Origin: Mycolicibacterium goodii
Lineage (GTDB): Bacteria > Actinomycetota > Actinomycetes > Mycobacteriales > Mycobacteriaceae
Length of the DNA: 64,000 bases
Reading direction: 5' to 3'
Assembly: GCF_022370755.2 (NCBI RefSeq)
Contig: NZ_CP092364.2
Coordinates: forward strand, 2,046,001 to 2,110,000
Numbering within the stretch: the stretch's first letter is position 1; each line of letters opens with the position of its first letter. The notes below the pieces were generated by a model that was not told the origin of the DNA, made no database searches, and saw only the letters and a program-made list of their open reading frames with translations. Positions 28,673 to 40,951 of the stretch are shown one piece after another. Both the position numbers and the translations under genes were made by a program.

Positions 28673-29701
28673 GTGACGACGCTTGCGCGGCAACATGATT
28701 GCCTGCTGCTGGATCTCGACGGCACGGTATTCCGCGGGCACGAGGCCACCCCCGGCGCGGTCGAGAGCCTGGCGGATCTCGATGCGCGGCTCCTCTACGT
28801 CACCAACAACGCGTCCCGTGCGCCGCAGCAGGTCGCGGAACATCTGCGTGAGCTCGGCTTCAGTGCCGCACCCGACGACGTGGTGACCAGCGCGCAGAGT
28901 GCGGCCCGTGTGCTCGCTCACCAACTGCCGCCGAACGCGCCGGTTCTCGTCGTGGGAACCGAGGCGCTCGCCGACGAGGTGCGCCAGGTCGGGTTGCGCC
29001 CGGTCCGGCAGTTCTCCGAGGGCCCTGTGGCCGTGGTGCAGGGGCACTCACCGCAGACCGGCTGGGCCGATCTCGCCGAGGCCGCGCTCGCCATTCGGGC
29101 CGGCGCGCTGTGGGTGGCGGCGAACGTGGATCTGACGCTGCCGTCCGAACGCGGTCTGCTGCCCGGCAACGGTTCGATGGTCGCGGCTCTGCGGGTGGCC
29201 ACCGGACATGAGCCACAGGTCGCGGGCAAACCGCAGCCGACGTTGATGCACGACGCGTTGAGCCGTGGTGCTTTCCGGTCACCGCTCGTGGTCGGGGACC
29301 GTCTCGACACCGACATCGCGGGCGCGGTGTCGGCGGGACTGCCGAGTCTCATGGTGCTCAGCGGTGTCAGCACCGCGGCGGACGCCGTGTTCGCCGCCGA
29401 GCACGAGCGGCCGGACTACATCGCGGCAGATCTGCGGTCGCTGCACGTCGCCGCCGACACCCTCAAGGTCGCCCCGCAACCGCACTGGCGCGTCGAGGTC
29501 GACTCCGATCGTGTCGAGGTGTACTCGACCGGCCGGATTCCCGACGATCCGTTGTCGGTCGTGCGGGCCACCGCGCACGCCGTATGGGAGGCGTCGCTCG
29601 ATCACGTGCTCGATCACGACGGCTACACGGTGGTTGCCGGGGACGACACGGCGCGAGCGGCGCTGCAGCGGGCGGCGCTGCTGTCCCCGACAATCGACTA
29701 G
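28673..29701 (+). CDS. HAD-family glycerol-3-phosphate phosphatase (Rv1692-like)
   Basis: The 342-residue HAD hydrolase of the NagD/PGP type has the nucleophile motif LLLDLDGTVFRG (Asp nucleophile near residue 14), motif II LYVTNNASR, the lysine in GKPQPTLMH and motif IV VVGDRLDTDIAGA. The M. tuberculosis counterpart, as I recall, dephosphorylates glycerol 3-phosphate released from phospholipid breakdown. About 80 C-terminal residues after the HAD core form an extra domain. The GTG start directly follows the previous stop. Confidence 0.88.
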   Translation: MTTLARQHDCLLLDLDGTVFRGHEATPGAVESLADLDARLLYVTNNASRAPQQVAEHLRELGFSAAPDDVVTSAQSAARVLAHQLPPNAPVLVVGTEALADEVRQVGLRPVRQFSEGPVAVVQGHSPQTGWADLAEAALAIRAGALWVAANVDLTLPSERGLLPGNGSMVAALRVATGHEPQVAGKPQPTLMHDALSRGAFRSPLVVGDRLDTDIAGAVSAGLPSLMVLSGVSTAADAVFAAEHERPDYIAADLRSLHVAADTLKVAPQPHWRVEVDSDRVEVYSTGRIPDDPLSVVRATAHAVWEASLDHVLDHDGYTVVAGDDTARAALQRAALLSPTID

Positions 29702-29714
29702 CGTGAAAGTCGTT

Positions 29715-29921
29715 ATGACTACCGATCCTGACCACCTCAAGGCGCAGGTCGCAGAGGTGCTCGCCGACCTGCCGGATCTGTCCGCCGACGGGTCCGAGCT
29801 CGTCGACACCGACATCGATCTGCTGGCAGCCAAGCTGGAACAGGCACACGATGTGCTGGTGCAAGCGCTCGAAACGGTCGACAAGGGCCAGGTTGGCGGG
29901 CCCCAGGCATCTGGGGAGTGA
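29715..29921 (+). CDS. Small acidic protein (Rv1693-like)
   Basis: A 68-residue acidic protein, mostly predicted helix (LKAQVAEVLADLPDL, LLAAKLEQAHDVLVQALETV), with no cysteine and no membrane segment. Codon use matches its neighbours and it sits between the phosphatase and tlyA with short gaps, as in M. tuberculosis, so it is probably real. The ATG at 29715 is preferred; a GTG at 29703 would add four residues. Function unknown. Confidence 0.8.
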   Translation: MTTDPDHLKAQVAEVLADLPDLSADGSELVDTDIDLLAAKLEQAHDVLVQALETVDKGQVGGPQASGE

Positions 29922-29927
29922 CCGGCC

Positions 29928-30737
29928 GTGGCACGGCGAGCTCGTGTTGACGCCGAGCTGGTACGACGCGGCCTGGCCCGCTCGCGCCAGCAGGCGGCGG
30001 AGTTGATCGGCGCCGGACGCGTCCGCATCGACGGCATGCCCGCGGCCAAGCCGGCCACCGCGGTGTCCGTCGACGCCAATCTCACCGTCATCGAGACCGA
30101 CGAACGTGCGTGGGTGTCGCGCGGTGCCCACAAGCTGATCGGCGCCCTCGACGCGTTCGAGTTGTCCGTCGAAGGGCGTCGCTGCCTCGACGCAGGCGCG
30201 TCGACGGGCGGGTTCACCGAGGTGCTGCTGGAACGCGGCGCCGCCGAGGTGGTGGCGGCCGACGTCGGGTACGGCCAGCTCGCGTGGTCCTTGCGGTCGG
30301 ATCCGCGGGTGCAGGTGCTCGAACGGACCAACGTCCGTGACCTGACGCCCGAGGCGATCGGCGGGCCCGTCGAGTTGATCGTCGCCGACCTGTCCTTCAT
30401 CTCGTTGGCCACGGTGCTGCCCGCGCTCACCGCGTGCGCGGTCCCCGACGCCGATATCGTTCCCATGGTGAAACCCCAGTTCGAGGTCGGGAAGGACCGC
30501 GTGGGCGCCGGCGGGGTGGTGTCGGATCCCGAGCTGCGCATCGACGCGGTGTGCACGGTCGCGCGTAAGGCGGCAGCGCTGCAGTGGCATGCTGTCGATG
30601 TGACGGCCAGCCCGCTTCCCGGGCCCTCGGGCAATGTGGAGTATTTCCTGAGGCTGCGTGCCGAAACCGATTCGCCGCTGGAGGGGGACGCGCTTGACGC
30701 CGCGGTACGCCGAGCGGTCGAGGAAGGGCCGCGATGA
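29928..30737 (+). CDS. tlyA: 16S/23S rRNA 2'-O-methyltransferase TlyA
   Basis: S-adenosylmethionine-dependent enzyme that, in mycobacteria, methylates C1409 of 16S and C1920 of 23S rRNA; its loss gives capreomycin resistance. The 269 residues have an N-terminal S4-like domain ([20 protein letters not shown], about 10-60) and an FtsJ-type methyltransferase domain with motif [17 protein letters not shown] and the catalytic-region lysine in MVKPQFEVG. The GTG start follows the small acidic gene by 6 bases; its end overlaps nadK. Intact. Confidence 0.95.
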   Translation: MARRARVDAELVRRGLARSRQQAAELIGAGRVRIDGMPAAKPATAVSVDANLTVIETDERAWVSRGAHKLIGALDAFELSVEGRRCLDAGASTGGFTEVLLERGAAEVVAADVGYGQLAWSLRSDPRVQVLERTNVRDLTPEAIGGPVELIVADLSFISLATVLPALTACAVPDADIVPMVKPQFEVGKDRVGAGGVVSDPELRIDAVCTVARKAAALQWHAVDVTASPLPGPSGNVEYFLRLRAETDSPLEGDALDAAVRRAVEEGPR

Positions 30738-31657
30738 CAGCTGAGCGCACGATCCTGCTGGTGGTGCACACCGGGCGGGACGAGGCGACCGAGGTTGCCC
30801 GCCGGGTCGAAAAGGTGCTCGGTGAGAACGACATCGGCCTGCGGGTCCTCTCGGCCGAGGCCGTCGACCGCGGTTCGTTGCACCTGGCCCCCGATGACAT
30901 GCGGGCCCTGGGCGTGGAGATCGACGTCGTCGATCCCGACGAGCGGGCCGCCGAGGGCTGCGAACTGGTGCTCGTGCTGGGTGGTGACGGGACGTTCCTG
31001 CGGGCGGCCGAACTGGCCCGCAATGTCGAGATACCGGTGCTGGGCGTCAACCTCGGCCGCATCGGGTTTCTCGCCGAGGCCGAGGCCGAGGCCATCGACA
31101 AGGTGCTCGAACACGTCATCAAGCGGGAGTACGTGATCGAGGAGCGCATGACCCTCGATGTGGCGGTGCGTGCGAACAACGAGATCGTGGACCGGGGTTG
31201 GGCGCTCAACGAGGCGAGCCTGGAGAAGGGACCTCGGCTCGGCGTGCTGGGCGTGGTCCTCGAGGTCGACGGCCGGCCGGTGTCGGCATTCGGCTGCGAC
31301 GGTGTGCTGGTGTCGACGCCGACCGGATCCACCGCTTACGCGTTTTCCGCGGGCGGCCCGGTGCTGTGGCCCGATCTGGAGGCCATCCTGGTGGTACCCA
31401 ACAACGCTCATGCACTGTTCGCCCGGCCCATGGTGACCAGTCCGGACGCCTGCATCGCGATCGAGGTCGAGGCCGGAGGCAACGATGCGTTGGTGTTCTG
31501 TGACGGCAGGCGCGACATGGTGGTGCCGGCAGGCGGGAGGCTCGAGGTGACGCGCTGCGGGACGCCGCTGAAGTGGGTGCGGCTCGACAGCGCCCCGTTC
31601 ACCGACAGGTTGGTGCGGAAGTTCCGGCTTCCGGTCACCGGATGGCGAGGGCAGTAA
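30734..31657 (+). CDS. nadK: NAD kinase
   Basis: Phosphorylates NAD to NADP, the only source of NADP in the cell; mycobacterial enzymes can use ATP or polyphosphate. The 307 residues include the catalytic [14 protein letters not shown] (GGDG motif, about residue 80), the [11 protein letters not shown] segment and the conserved [16 protein letters not shown]. The ATG overlaps the tlyA stop (ATGA). Also called ppnK. Confidence 0.95.
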   Translation: MTAERTILLVVHTGRDEATEVARRVEKVLGENDIGLRVLSAEAVDRGSLHLAPDDMRALGVEIDVVDPDERAAEGCELVLVLGGDGTFLRAAELARNVEIPVLGVNLGRIGFLAEAEAEAIDKVLEHVIKREYVIEERMTLDVAVRANNEIVDRGWALNEASLEKGPRLGVLGVVLEVDGRPVSAFGCDGVLVSTPTGSTAYAFSAGGPVLWPDLEAILVVPNNAHALFARPMVTSPDACIAIEVEAGGNDALVFCDGRRDMVVPAGGRLEVTRCGTPLKWVRLDSAPFTDRLVRKFRLPVTGWRGQ

Positions 31658-31663
31658 CCAGAC

Positions 31664-33436
31664 GTGCTGGCCGAGATCAGAATTGAATCGCTGGGCGCGA
31701 TCAGCGCCGCGACCGCGGAGTTCGACCGCGGGTTGACCGTGTTGACGGGTGAGACCGGTACCGGCAAGACCATGGTGGTGACGGGGCTGCACCTGCTGGG
31801 TGGGGCCAGGGCCGACGCGACCAGGGTGCGATCGGGGGCTGAGCGCGCCGTCGTCGAAGGGCGTTTCAGCACAGCCGAATTGGGTGACGACGTGGCCGCG
31901 CGGGTTCAGCAGATCCTGGATTCCTCCGGTGCCGAACGCGACGAGGACGGCAGCATCATCGCTGCCAGATCGGTCAGCCGGTCGGGGCCGTCGCGGGCGT
32001 ATCTGGGTGGGCGCAGCGTGCCTGCGAAGTCGCTCAGCGGTTTCACCGCCGAGGTGCTCACATTGCACGGCCAGAACGACCAGTTGCGGTTGATGCGCCC
32101 GGACGAGCAGCGCGCCGCGCTGGACCGATTTGCCGACGTCGGCAAACCCCTGTCGCGTTACCGCAAGATCCGCGAGCAGTGGTTGACGGCGCGTCGCGAT
32201 CTCCTCGACCGCAGGCAGCGCGCCAGGGAGTTGGCGCAGGAGGCCGACCGGCTGAGCTTCGGCATCAACGAGATCGACGCCGTGGCGCCGCAGCCCGGTG
32301 AGGACGAGGCGATCGTCGCCGACATCCGCCGGCTGTCCGAACTCGACGCCCTGCGTGAGGCGGCGCAGACCGCGCGCGTGGCACTCGCGGGCGACCTCGA
32401 CGATCCGTCGCCCGAGTCGGTGTCGGCGACCGACACCGTGGGCCAGGCCAAGGCCGCGCTGGAGGCCACCGACGACGCGTCGCTGCGCGCGCTGGGCGAG
32501 CGCCTCGCCGAAGCCGTCGCGGTGATCTCGGACGTCACCGCCGAACTCGGTGACTACCTGGCCGAACTCCCCAGCGATGCAAGCACTTTGGAATCGAAGC
32601 TGGCCCGCCAGGCCGAGCTGCGCACGCTGACGAAGAAGTACGCCGCCGACATCGACGGGGTGCTGGAATGGGCGCGTGACGCCGCACAGCGGCTCGCTCA
32701 GCTCGACGTGTCAGAGGAGACGCTGGCCGCGCTCGAGCAGCAGGTCGGCGAACTGGAGGCCCAGGTCGTGGTGGCCGCGGGTGAGCTCACGAAGGCACGG
32801 ACCAAGGCCGCCAAGGGCCTCGCGAAAGCGGTCACAGCGGAGCTGGGCGGTCTGGCGATGGCCAACGCGGTGTTCAGCATCGACGTGAACCCGCTGGTGG
32901 CCCGCACCGATGACTCTGCCCCGGTGACGCTGCCGGACGGCACCGTGGTCCACGCGGGCCACGACGGCGTCGACGCGGTCGAGTTCGGCTTCAGCGCGCA
33001 CCGCGGCGCGGACGTGCTTCCGCTGACCAAGAGCGCCTCCGGTGGTGAGCTCTCGCGCGTCATGCTGGCGCTCGAGGTCGTGCTGGCGGCCTCGGTCGAG
33101 GGCACGACCATGGTGTTCGACGAGGTCGACGCCGGGGTCGGCGGGCGGGCCGCGGTGCAGATCGGGCGCAGGTTGGCCAAGCTCGCGCGCACGCACCAGG
33201 TCATCGTCGTGACCCACCTTCCGCAGGTCGCCGCGTATGCCGACGCGCATCTGGTGGTCGACAGCGGCAACGGGCGGACCAAGTCCAGCGGCGTGCGCCG
33301 GATCGACGACGAGGACCGGGTGGCCGAGCTGGCCCGCATGCTCGCGGGGCTGGGGGAGTCCGACAGTGGCCGGGCCCATGCGCGCGAGCTCCTGGAGGCC
33401 GCCCAGCAGGAACGTGCGGGCGATCTCGTCGGCTGA
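31664..33436 (+). CDS. recN: DNA repair protein RecN
   Basis: SMC-like ATPase acting in double-strand-break repair. The 590 residues have Walker A GETGTGKT (about residue 30), a Q-loop region LHGQNDQLRLM, a long central coiled coil (about 150-380), the ABC signature SASGGELSRV and Walker B TMVFDEVDAGVGG, then VTHLPQVAAYAD. It starts at GTG 31664, 6 bases after nadK. No LexA box is seen upstream, so expression probably follows the tlyA-nadK unit. Confidence 0.95.
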   Translation: MLAEIRIESLGAISAATAEFDRGLTVLTGETGTGKTMVVTGLHLLGGARADATRVRSGAERAVVEGRFSTAELGDDVAARVQQILDSSGAERDEDGSIIAARSVSRSGPSRAYLGGRSVPAKSLSGFTAEVLTLHGQNDQLRLMRPDEQRAALDRFADVGKPLSRYRKIREQWLTARRDLLDRRQRARELAQEADRLSFGINEIDAVAPQPGEDEAIVADIRRLSELDALREAAQTARVALAGDLDDPSPESVSATDTVGQAKAALEATDDASLRALGERLAEAVAVISDVTAELGDYLAELPSDASTLESKLARQAELRTLTKKYAADIDGVLEWARDAAQRLAQLDVSEETLAALEQQVGELEAQVVVAAGELTKARTKAAKGLAKAVTAELGGLAMANAVFSIDVNPLVARTDDSAPVTLPDGTVVHAGHDGVDAVEFGFSAHRGADVLPLTKSASGGELSRVMLALEVVLAASVEGTTMVFDEVDAGVGGRAAVQIGRRLAKLARTHQVIVVTHLPQVAAYADAHLVVDSGNGRTKSSGVRRIDDEDRVAELARMLAGLGESDSGRAHARELLEAAQQERAGDLVG

Positions 33437-33563
33437 CAACCGGCTTTTCGGCACGTCACCGCCCGTCGACGGTGTGTTACCAGTGTGACTAGAGGTGACT
33501 TATGGGGCTGGTGTTACGGCGCGCCTCCACAGTCTGACGCCGCGATCCCGACAGAATCAGCCC

Positions 33564-34760
33564 ATGAAGATGTCAGCGCTGCTATCCCGCAATGCCAGCT
33601 CGCGCCCGGGGATCACCGGCACTGCCCGCGTAGACCGCGACATCGACCGACTGCTCCGACGGATCGGCCCCGGCGACATCGTCGTGATGGACGTGCTCGA
33701 CCTGGACCGCATCACCGCTGACGCCCTGGTCGAAGCCAACATCGCGGGCGTCGTCAACGCCTCGCCGTCCATCTCGGGGCGGTACCCGAACCTGGGGCCC
33801 GAGGTGCTCGTCGGCAACGGCATCGTGCTGATCGACGAGGCCGGACCGGAGGTCTTCAAGAAGATCAAGGACGGCGCGCGCGTGCGGCTGCACAACGGCG
33901 GCGTCTATTCCGGTGACCGGCGGATCGCACTCGGCACCGAGCGCACCGACCAGGACATCCACGAGCTGATGCACGAGGCGAAGAGCGGTCTCGTCGCGCA
34001 TCTGGAGGCGTTCGCCGGCAACACCATCGAGTTCATCCGCAGCGAGAGCCCACTGCTGATCGACGGCATCGGCATCCCGAACATCGACGTCGACGTGCAC
34101 CGCAGGCACGTCGTCATCGTCGCCGAGGAGCCCAGCGCGGCCGAGGACCTCAAGGCGCTCAAACCGTTCATCAAGGAGTACCAGCCGGTGCTCGTCGGCG
34201 TCGGTGTCGGCGCCGACGTGCTGCGCAAGGCCGGCTACCGTCCGGCGCTCATCGTGGGGGATCCCGACAAGATGAGCGTCGAGGTGTTGCGATGCGGGGC
34301 GCAGGTCGTGCTCCCCGCGGACGCCGACGGCCACGCCGCGGGCCTGGAGCGCATCCAGGACCTCGGTGTCGGCGCCATGACGTTCCCGGCGGCCGGTTCG
34401 GCCGCCGATCTCGCGCTGCTGCTGTGTGACCACCACGGGGCGTCGCTGATCGTGACCGCGGGCCACACCGCCACGATCGAGGAGTTCTTCGACCGCTCCC
34501 GGCAGGCCAGTAACCCGTCGACCTTCCTGACACGCCTCAAGGTCGGCGAGAAGCTCGTCGACGCCAAGGCCGTCGCCACGCTGTACCGCAGCCGGGTGTC
34601 GGGCGGGGCCATCGCCCTGCTGGTGCTCGCGATGCTGGTCGCGGTCATCGTCGCGCTGTGGGTGTCGCGCGCCGACACCGCGGTGATCGACTGGGTGGTG
34701 GCGTACTGGAATCGCTTCACCGCGTGGGTGCAGAGCGTCATCGGCTCACTGGGTGGATGA
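33564..34760 (+). CDS. steA: Septation protein SteA
   Basis: The 398-residue membrane-anchored protein is related to Rv1697. It has an N-terminal domain with DRDIDRLLRRIGPGDIVVMD, a thiamine-pyrophosphokinase-like middle (about 170-330, ALIVGDPDKMS, FPAAGSAADLALLL) and one C-terminal transmembrane helix (IALLVLAMLVAVIVALWV). In Corynebacterium SteA works with SteB to promote daughter-cell separation by activating peptidoglycan hydrolysis. Start at the ATG of Met-Lys-Met-Ser, which matches the M. tuberculosis protein; 23 extra upstream codons are non-conserved. The gap 33437-33563 is likely the promoter region. Confidence 0.88.
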   Translation: MKMSALLSRNASSRPGITGTARVDRDIDRLLRRIGPGDIVVMDVLDLDRITADALVEANIAGVVNASPSISGRYPNLGPEVLVGNGIVLIDEAGPEVFKKIKDGARVRLHNGGVYSGDRRIALGTERTDQDIHELMHEAKSGLVAHLEAFAGNTIEFIRSESPLLIDGIGIPNIDVDVHRRHVVIVAEEPSAAEDLKALKPFIKEYQPVLVGVGVGADVLRKAGYRPALIVGDPDKMSVEVLRCGAQVVLPADADGHAAGLERIQDLGVGAMTFPAAGSAADLALLLCDHHGASLIVTAGHTATIEEFFDRSRQASNPSTFLTRLKVGEKLVDAKAVATLYRSRVSGGAIALLVLAMLVAVIVALWVSRADTAVIDWVVAYWNRFTAWVQSVIGSLGG

Positions 34761-34763
34761 CCG

Positions 34764-35705
34764 GTGATAACGCTACGGGCGCATGCGATCTCGTTGGCTG
34801 CGGTGTTCCTTGCGTTGGCCATCGGGGTCGCGCTGGGATCGGGCCTGTTGTCCAACACCGTGCTGTCGGGGCTGCGTGACGACAAGCGTGACCTGCAGAA
34901 CCAGATCGACAACCTGACCGACGACAAGAACCGGCTGAACCAGAAGCTCAGTGCGGCAAGCGAATTCGACGCCCAAGTCGCGCCCCGCATCCTGGCCGGT
35001 GCGCTCAGGGACAAGTCGGTGGTGGTGTTCCGCACCCCCGACGCCTCCGACGGGGACGTCGAGGCGATGACCCGGTACGTCGGCCAGGCCGGCGGTGCGG
35101 TCACCGGCACCGTGACGCTGACGGAGGAGTTCGTCGACGCGAACTCGGCGGACAAACTGCTTTCGGTGGTCAACTCGCCGATCGTGCCCGCCGGACGCCA
35201 GCTGAGCACCAAGTTCGTCGACCAGGGCTCGCAGGCGGGCGATCTGCTGGGCATCGCCCTGCTGATCGACAAGAACCCGGGTGCCGCACCGGTCGAGGAC
35301 GCCCAGCGTGAGACGGTGCTCGCCACGCTGCGCGACACGGGCTTTCTGACCTATGAGAACAGCCACATCGGCGCCGCCGACACGGCGTTGATCGTGACGG
35401 GCGGCGCGCTCGGTGAGGACGCGGGAAACCGCGGCGCGACGGTTGCTCGTTTCGCGGCCGGGCTCGCACCGCACGGTTCCGGAACCGTGCTCGCCGGTCG
35501 TGACGGCGCCGCCTCCGGCACCGCTGCCGTTGCTGTGACCAGGTCGGATGCGGCGCTCTCGGGCGCGGTCAGCACGGTCGACGACGTCGACACCTCCTCC
35601 GGGCAGATCACCGCCGTACTGGCGCTCAGCGAACTTGCTGCCGGTGGCAAAGCGGGTCAGTACGGCACTGGACGGGGTGCCGCATCGGTGACCGTGCCGC
35701 AGTGA
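34764..35705 (+). CDS. steB: SteB / MctB-like envelope protein
   Basis: Partner of SteA, related to Rv1698, which has been described both as a copper-efflux outer-membrane channel (MctB) and, in Corynebacterium, as septation protein SteB. The 313 residues have one N-terminal membrane helix (AISLAAVFLALAIGVALGSG), a coiled coil (LRDDKRDLQNQIDNLTDDKNRLNQKL) and a periplasmic alpha/beta region. The GTG start is 4 bases after steA, so the two are coupled, which favours the septation role; the copper role cannot be judged here. Confidence 0.88.
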   Translation: MITLRAHAISLAAVFLALAIGVALGSGLLSNTVLSGLRDDKRDLQNQIDNLTDDKNRLNQKLSAASEFDAQVAPRILAGALRDKSVVVFRTPDASDGDVEAMTRYVGQAGGAVTGTVTLTEEFVDANSADKLLSVVNSPIVPAGRQLSTKFVDQGSQAGDLLGIALLIDKNPGAAPVEDAQRETVLATLRDTGFLTYENSHIGAADTALIVTGGALGEDAGNRGATVARFAAGLAPHGSGTVLAGRDGAASGTAAVAVTRSDAALSGAVSTVDDVDTSSGQITAVLALSELAAGGKAGQYGTGRGAASVTVPQ

Positions 35706-35768
35706 ACAGGTCGCGGTATCCGGCGTATCAGCGGCGCGCCAGCCACGACTTGTCGCTGTCGGTGTTAA

Positions 35769-38237
<2,469 letters not shown>

Positions 38238-38241
<4 letters not shown>

Positions 38242-39194
38242 CCGGCACGTCAGCGCTTCGCGCGGTACTCGACGAACAGGTCCAGGGCTACCTCGACCAC
38301 CTGACCATCGAGCGCGGAGTCGCGGCGAACACTCTCAGTTCCTACCGGCGGGACCTGCGCCGCTACGCCGAGCACCTGCGGCAGCGGGGAATCGACGACC
38401 TCGCGCGGGTCGCCGAATCCGACGTCAGCGACTTCCTGGTCGCACTGCGCCGCGGTGACCCCGATGCCGGCGTGGCGGCCCTGTCGGCGGTGTCGGCGGC
38501 CAGGGCAGTGGTCGCGGTCCGCGGCCTGCACCGGTTCGCCGCGGCCGAGGGGCTGACCGAATCCGACGTCGCCCGGGCCGTCAAACCCCCGACCCCGAGC
38601 CGGCGGCTGCCCAAGAGCCTGACGCTCGACGAGGTGCTCGCCCTGCTGGAGGCCGCCGGCGGCGACAGCGAGGCCGACAGTCCGCTGACGCTGCGCAACC
38701 GCGCGCTGCTCGAGCTGCTGTATTCGACCGGTGCGCGCATCTCCGAAGCCGTCGGACTCGACGTCGACGACGTCGACACCCAGGCCCGCTCGGTGCTCCT
38801 GCACGGCAAGGGCGGCAAACAGCGCCTGGTCCCGATCGGCCGTCCCGCCGTCAGCGCACTCGACGCCTACCTGGTGCGTGGCAGGCCCGATCTGGCGCGC
38901 CGCGGCCGCGGCACCCCGGCCATCTTCCTCAACGCCCGCGGCGGACGGCTGTCGCGGCAGAGCGCGTGGCAGGTGCTGCAGGACGCGGCCGAACGGGCCG
39001 GTATCGCCTCGGCGGTGTCGCCGCACACCCTGCGCCACTCGTTCGCCACCCATCTGCTCGACGGCGGCGCCGACGTCCGCGTCGTCCAGGAGCTTCTCGG
39101 CCACGCGTCGGTGACCACCACGCAGATCTACACCATGGTCACGGTGCACACCCTGCGTGAGGTGTGGGCAGGCGCGCACCCGCGCGCGCACTAG
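38238..39194 (+). CDS. xerD: Site-specific tyrosine recombinase XerD
   Basis: With XerC it resolves chromosome dimers at dif under FtsK control. The 318 residues have an N-terminal SAM-like core-binding domain ([19 protein letters not shown]) and a C-terminal catalytic domain with the full set: Arg in [10 protein letters not shown], Lys in [11 protein letters not shown], His-x-x-Arg in [12 protein letters not shown], His in [10 protein letters not shown] and the nucleophile Tyr in TQIYTMV. The housekeeping context and intact motifs favour XerD over an integrase. Confidence 0.95.
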
Positions 39195-39198
39195 TTCC

Positions 39199-39972
39199 TC
39201 ATTCGCCCAGATACCGGCTCTCCAACACCAGGTCGGGAAACAGCCTCTGGTACTCGGCGTGCGCCTTGTGTTCGATCGTGTCCCACAACGTGCCCTGGTT
39301 GTCGCGCATGTACGCGCGGTACTTCGGCGCGCCGGGGAAGCCGACATTGTCGGCGACCACGACCGAACCGGGATGCAGCCAGGCCCGGTCGACGATGCTC
39401 AGCAGATCTGGCAGATACGCGTCCTTGTCGTGATCGATGAACAGGAAATCGAGCGCACCCGGGGTGAATCCGTGCCGGTCGGCGAGGACGTCGAGGGTAC
39501 GTCCACCGTCGCCGATGGTGCCGACGACGCACGTCACGCGGTCCTGAACGCCGGCGTGGGCCCAGATCCGACGGGCATTGGCCGCGTTGGCCTCCGACAA
39601 CTCGACGCTGATCACGCGCGCACCAGGGGCGGTGCGGGCAAGGCGCAGCGCGCCGTACCCGCAGTACGTGCCGAGTTCGAGGACCAGCTCGGGGTCCGCG
39701 GCCCGCACCGCCGAGTCGAGCAGCGCACCCTTCTCGTCACCGACGTTGATCAGGAACGCCTTGTCGTAGGCGAAGCGGTCGATGGCGGCCAGTACGTCAT
39801 CGACGTCGCCGGCGCGGGCGTGGGACAACACGTACTCCACCGCGGCGGCCTCACGGCCGTCACCGACCTGGCCGGTGTCGGTGATCCGTCGAACGTTGAG
39901 GGCCACCTTCCAGAACGACGAACGCAACAAGGGAATCCGATGCTTGAGATTCATGCCCGACAGGTTAGGCAT
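39199..39972 (-). CDS. Class I O-methyltransferase, catechol type (Rv1703c-like)
   Basis: An S-adenosylmethionine-dependent methyltransferase of the cation-dependent COMT family, about 257 residues. Motif I is VLELGTYCGYGALRLA, the acidic metal/SAM residues lie in VISVELSEANA and FLFIDHDKDAYLPDL, and VVADNVGFPGAP follows. The natural substrate is unknown. It starts at ATG 39972, or 18 bases further in at 39954 (Met-Asn-Leu-Lys), which matches the conserved block. It converges with xerD (4-bp gap) and diverges from parA. Confidence 0.85.
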   Translation of the reverse strand: MPNLSGMNLKHRIPLLRSSFWKVALNVRRITDTGQVGDGREAAAVEYVLSHARAGDVDDVLAAIDRFAYDKAFLINVGDEKGALLDSAVRAADPELVLELGTYCGYGALRLARTAPGARVISVELSEANAANARRIWAHAGVQDRVTCVVGTIGDGGRTLDVLADRHGFTPGALDFLFIDHDKDAYLPDLLSIVDRAWLHPGSVVVADNVGFPGAPKYRAYMRDNQGTLWDTIEHKAHAEYQRLFPDLVLESRYLGE

Positions 39973-40081
39973 ATTTCCCGCGAGGATTGCTGTGGCTCTC
40001 CCCGGTGCTGAGCTTGTCACCAGCTAGAATTGCGCGGATGTGCGCCATGACTGCGGGGATCCCGGCCAGCGGTGATCGCGG

Positions 40082-40951
40082 ATGAACGATGGCCTGTTTG
40101 CACATGACACGCCCGAATTGGGCCTGACCGGCCGGCCGCCCCGCGAGATTCCAGAACCGCAGCCGCGGACGACGCACGGCCCGGCCAAGGTGATCGCGAT
40201 GTGCAATCAGAAGGGCGGCGTCGGCAAGACCACGTCGACCATCAACCTGGGTGCGAGCCTCGCCGAATGCGGTCGGCGAGTGCTGCTGGTGGATCTCGAC
40301 CCGCAGGGCGCGCTGTCGGCAGGTCTGGGTGTGCCGCACTACGAACTCGACAACACCGTGCACAACCTGCTCGTCGAGCCGCGGGTGTCGATCGACGACG
40401 TGCTGATCAAGACCCGTGTCAGCGGCATGGACCTGGTGCCCAGCAACATCGACCTGTCGGCGGCCGAAATCCAGTTGGTCAACGAGGTGGGCCGCGAGCA
40501 GTCGCTCGCCCGCGCGCTGTATCCGGTGCTGGACCGCTACGACTACGTGCTGATCGACTGCCAGCCGTCGCTGGGCCTGCTGACGATCAACGGCCTGGCC
40601 TGCGCGGACGGCGTCATCATCCCGACCGAGTGCGAGTACTTCTCGCTGCGCGGGCTGGCGTTGCTCACCGACACCGTCGACAAGGTGCACGACCGGTTGA
40701 ACCCGAAGCTGTCGATCAGCGGGATCCTGGTCACCCGCTACGACCCACGCACCGTCAACGCGCGCGAGGTGATGGCCCGTGTCGTCGAGCGGTTCGGCGA
40801 TCTGGTCTTCGACACGGTCATCACCCGCACGGTCCGGTTCCCGGAGACCAGCGTGGCCGGTGAACCGATCACCACATGGGCGCCGAAGTCGAGCGGTGCG
40901 GCCGCCTACCGCTCACTCGCGCGGGAAGTCATCCACCGGTTCGGCGTGTGA
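40082..40951 (+). CDS. ParA/Soj-family ATPase
   Basis: Walker-type partitioning ATPase of 289 residues: deviant Walker A NQKGGVGKTTSTIN, VLLVDLDPQGALSAG, Walker B region YVLIDCQPSLGLLTING and the C-terminal RFPETSVAGEPI segment. It is upstream of and overlaps scpA, so it is the second, scp-linked ParA of mycobacteria (Rv1708 type), not the oriC-linked parA. The likely role is in chromosome organisation with ScpA/ScpB; not shown directly. Confidence 0.9.
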   Translation: MNDGLFAHDTPELGLTGRPPREIPEPQPRTTHGPAKVIAMCNQKGGVGKTTSTINLGASLAECGRRVLLVDLDPQGALSAGLGVPHYELDNTVHNLLVEPRVSIDDVLIKTRVSGMDLVPSNIDLSAAEIQLVNEVGREQSLARALYPVLDRYDYVLIDCQPSLGLLTINGLACADGVIIPTECEYFSLRGLALLTDTVDKVHDRLNPKLSISGILVTRYDPRTVNAREVMARVVERFGDLVFDTVITRTVRFPETSVAGEPITTWAPKSSGAAAYRSLAREVIHRFGV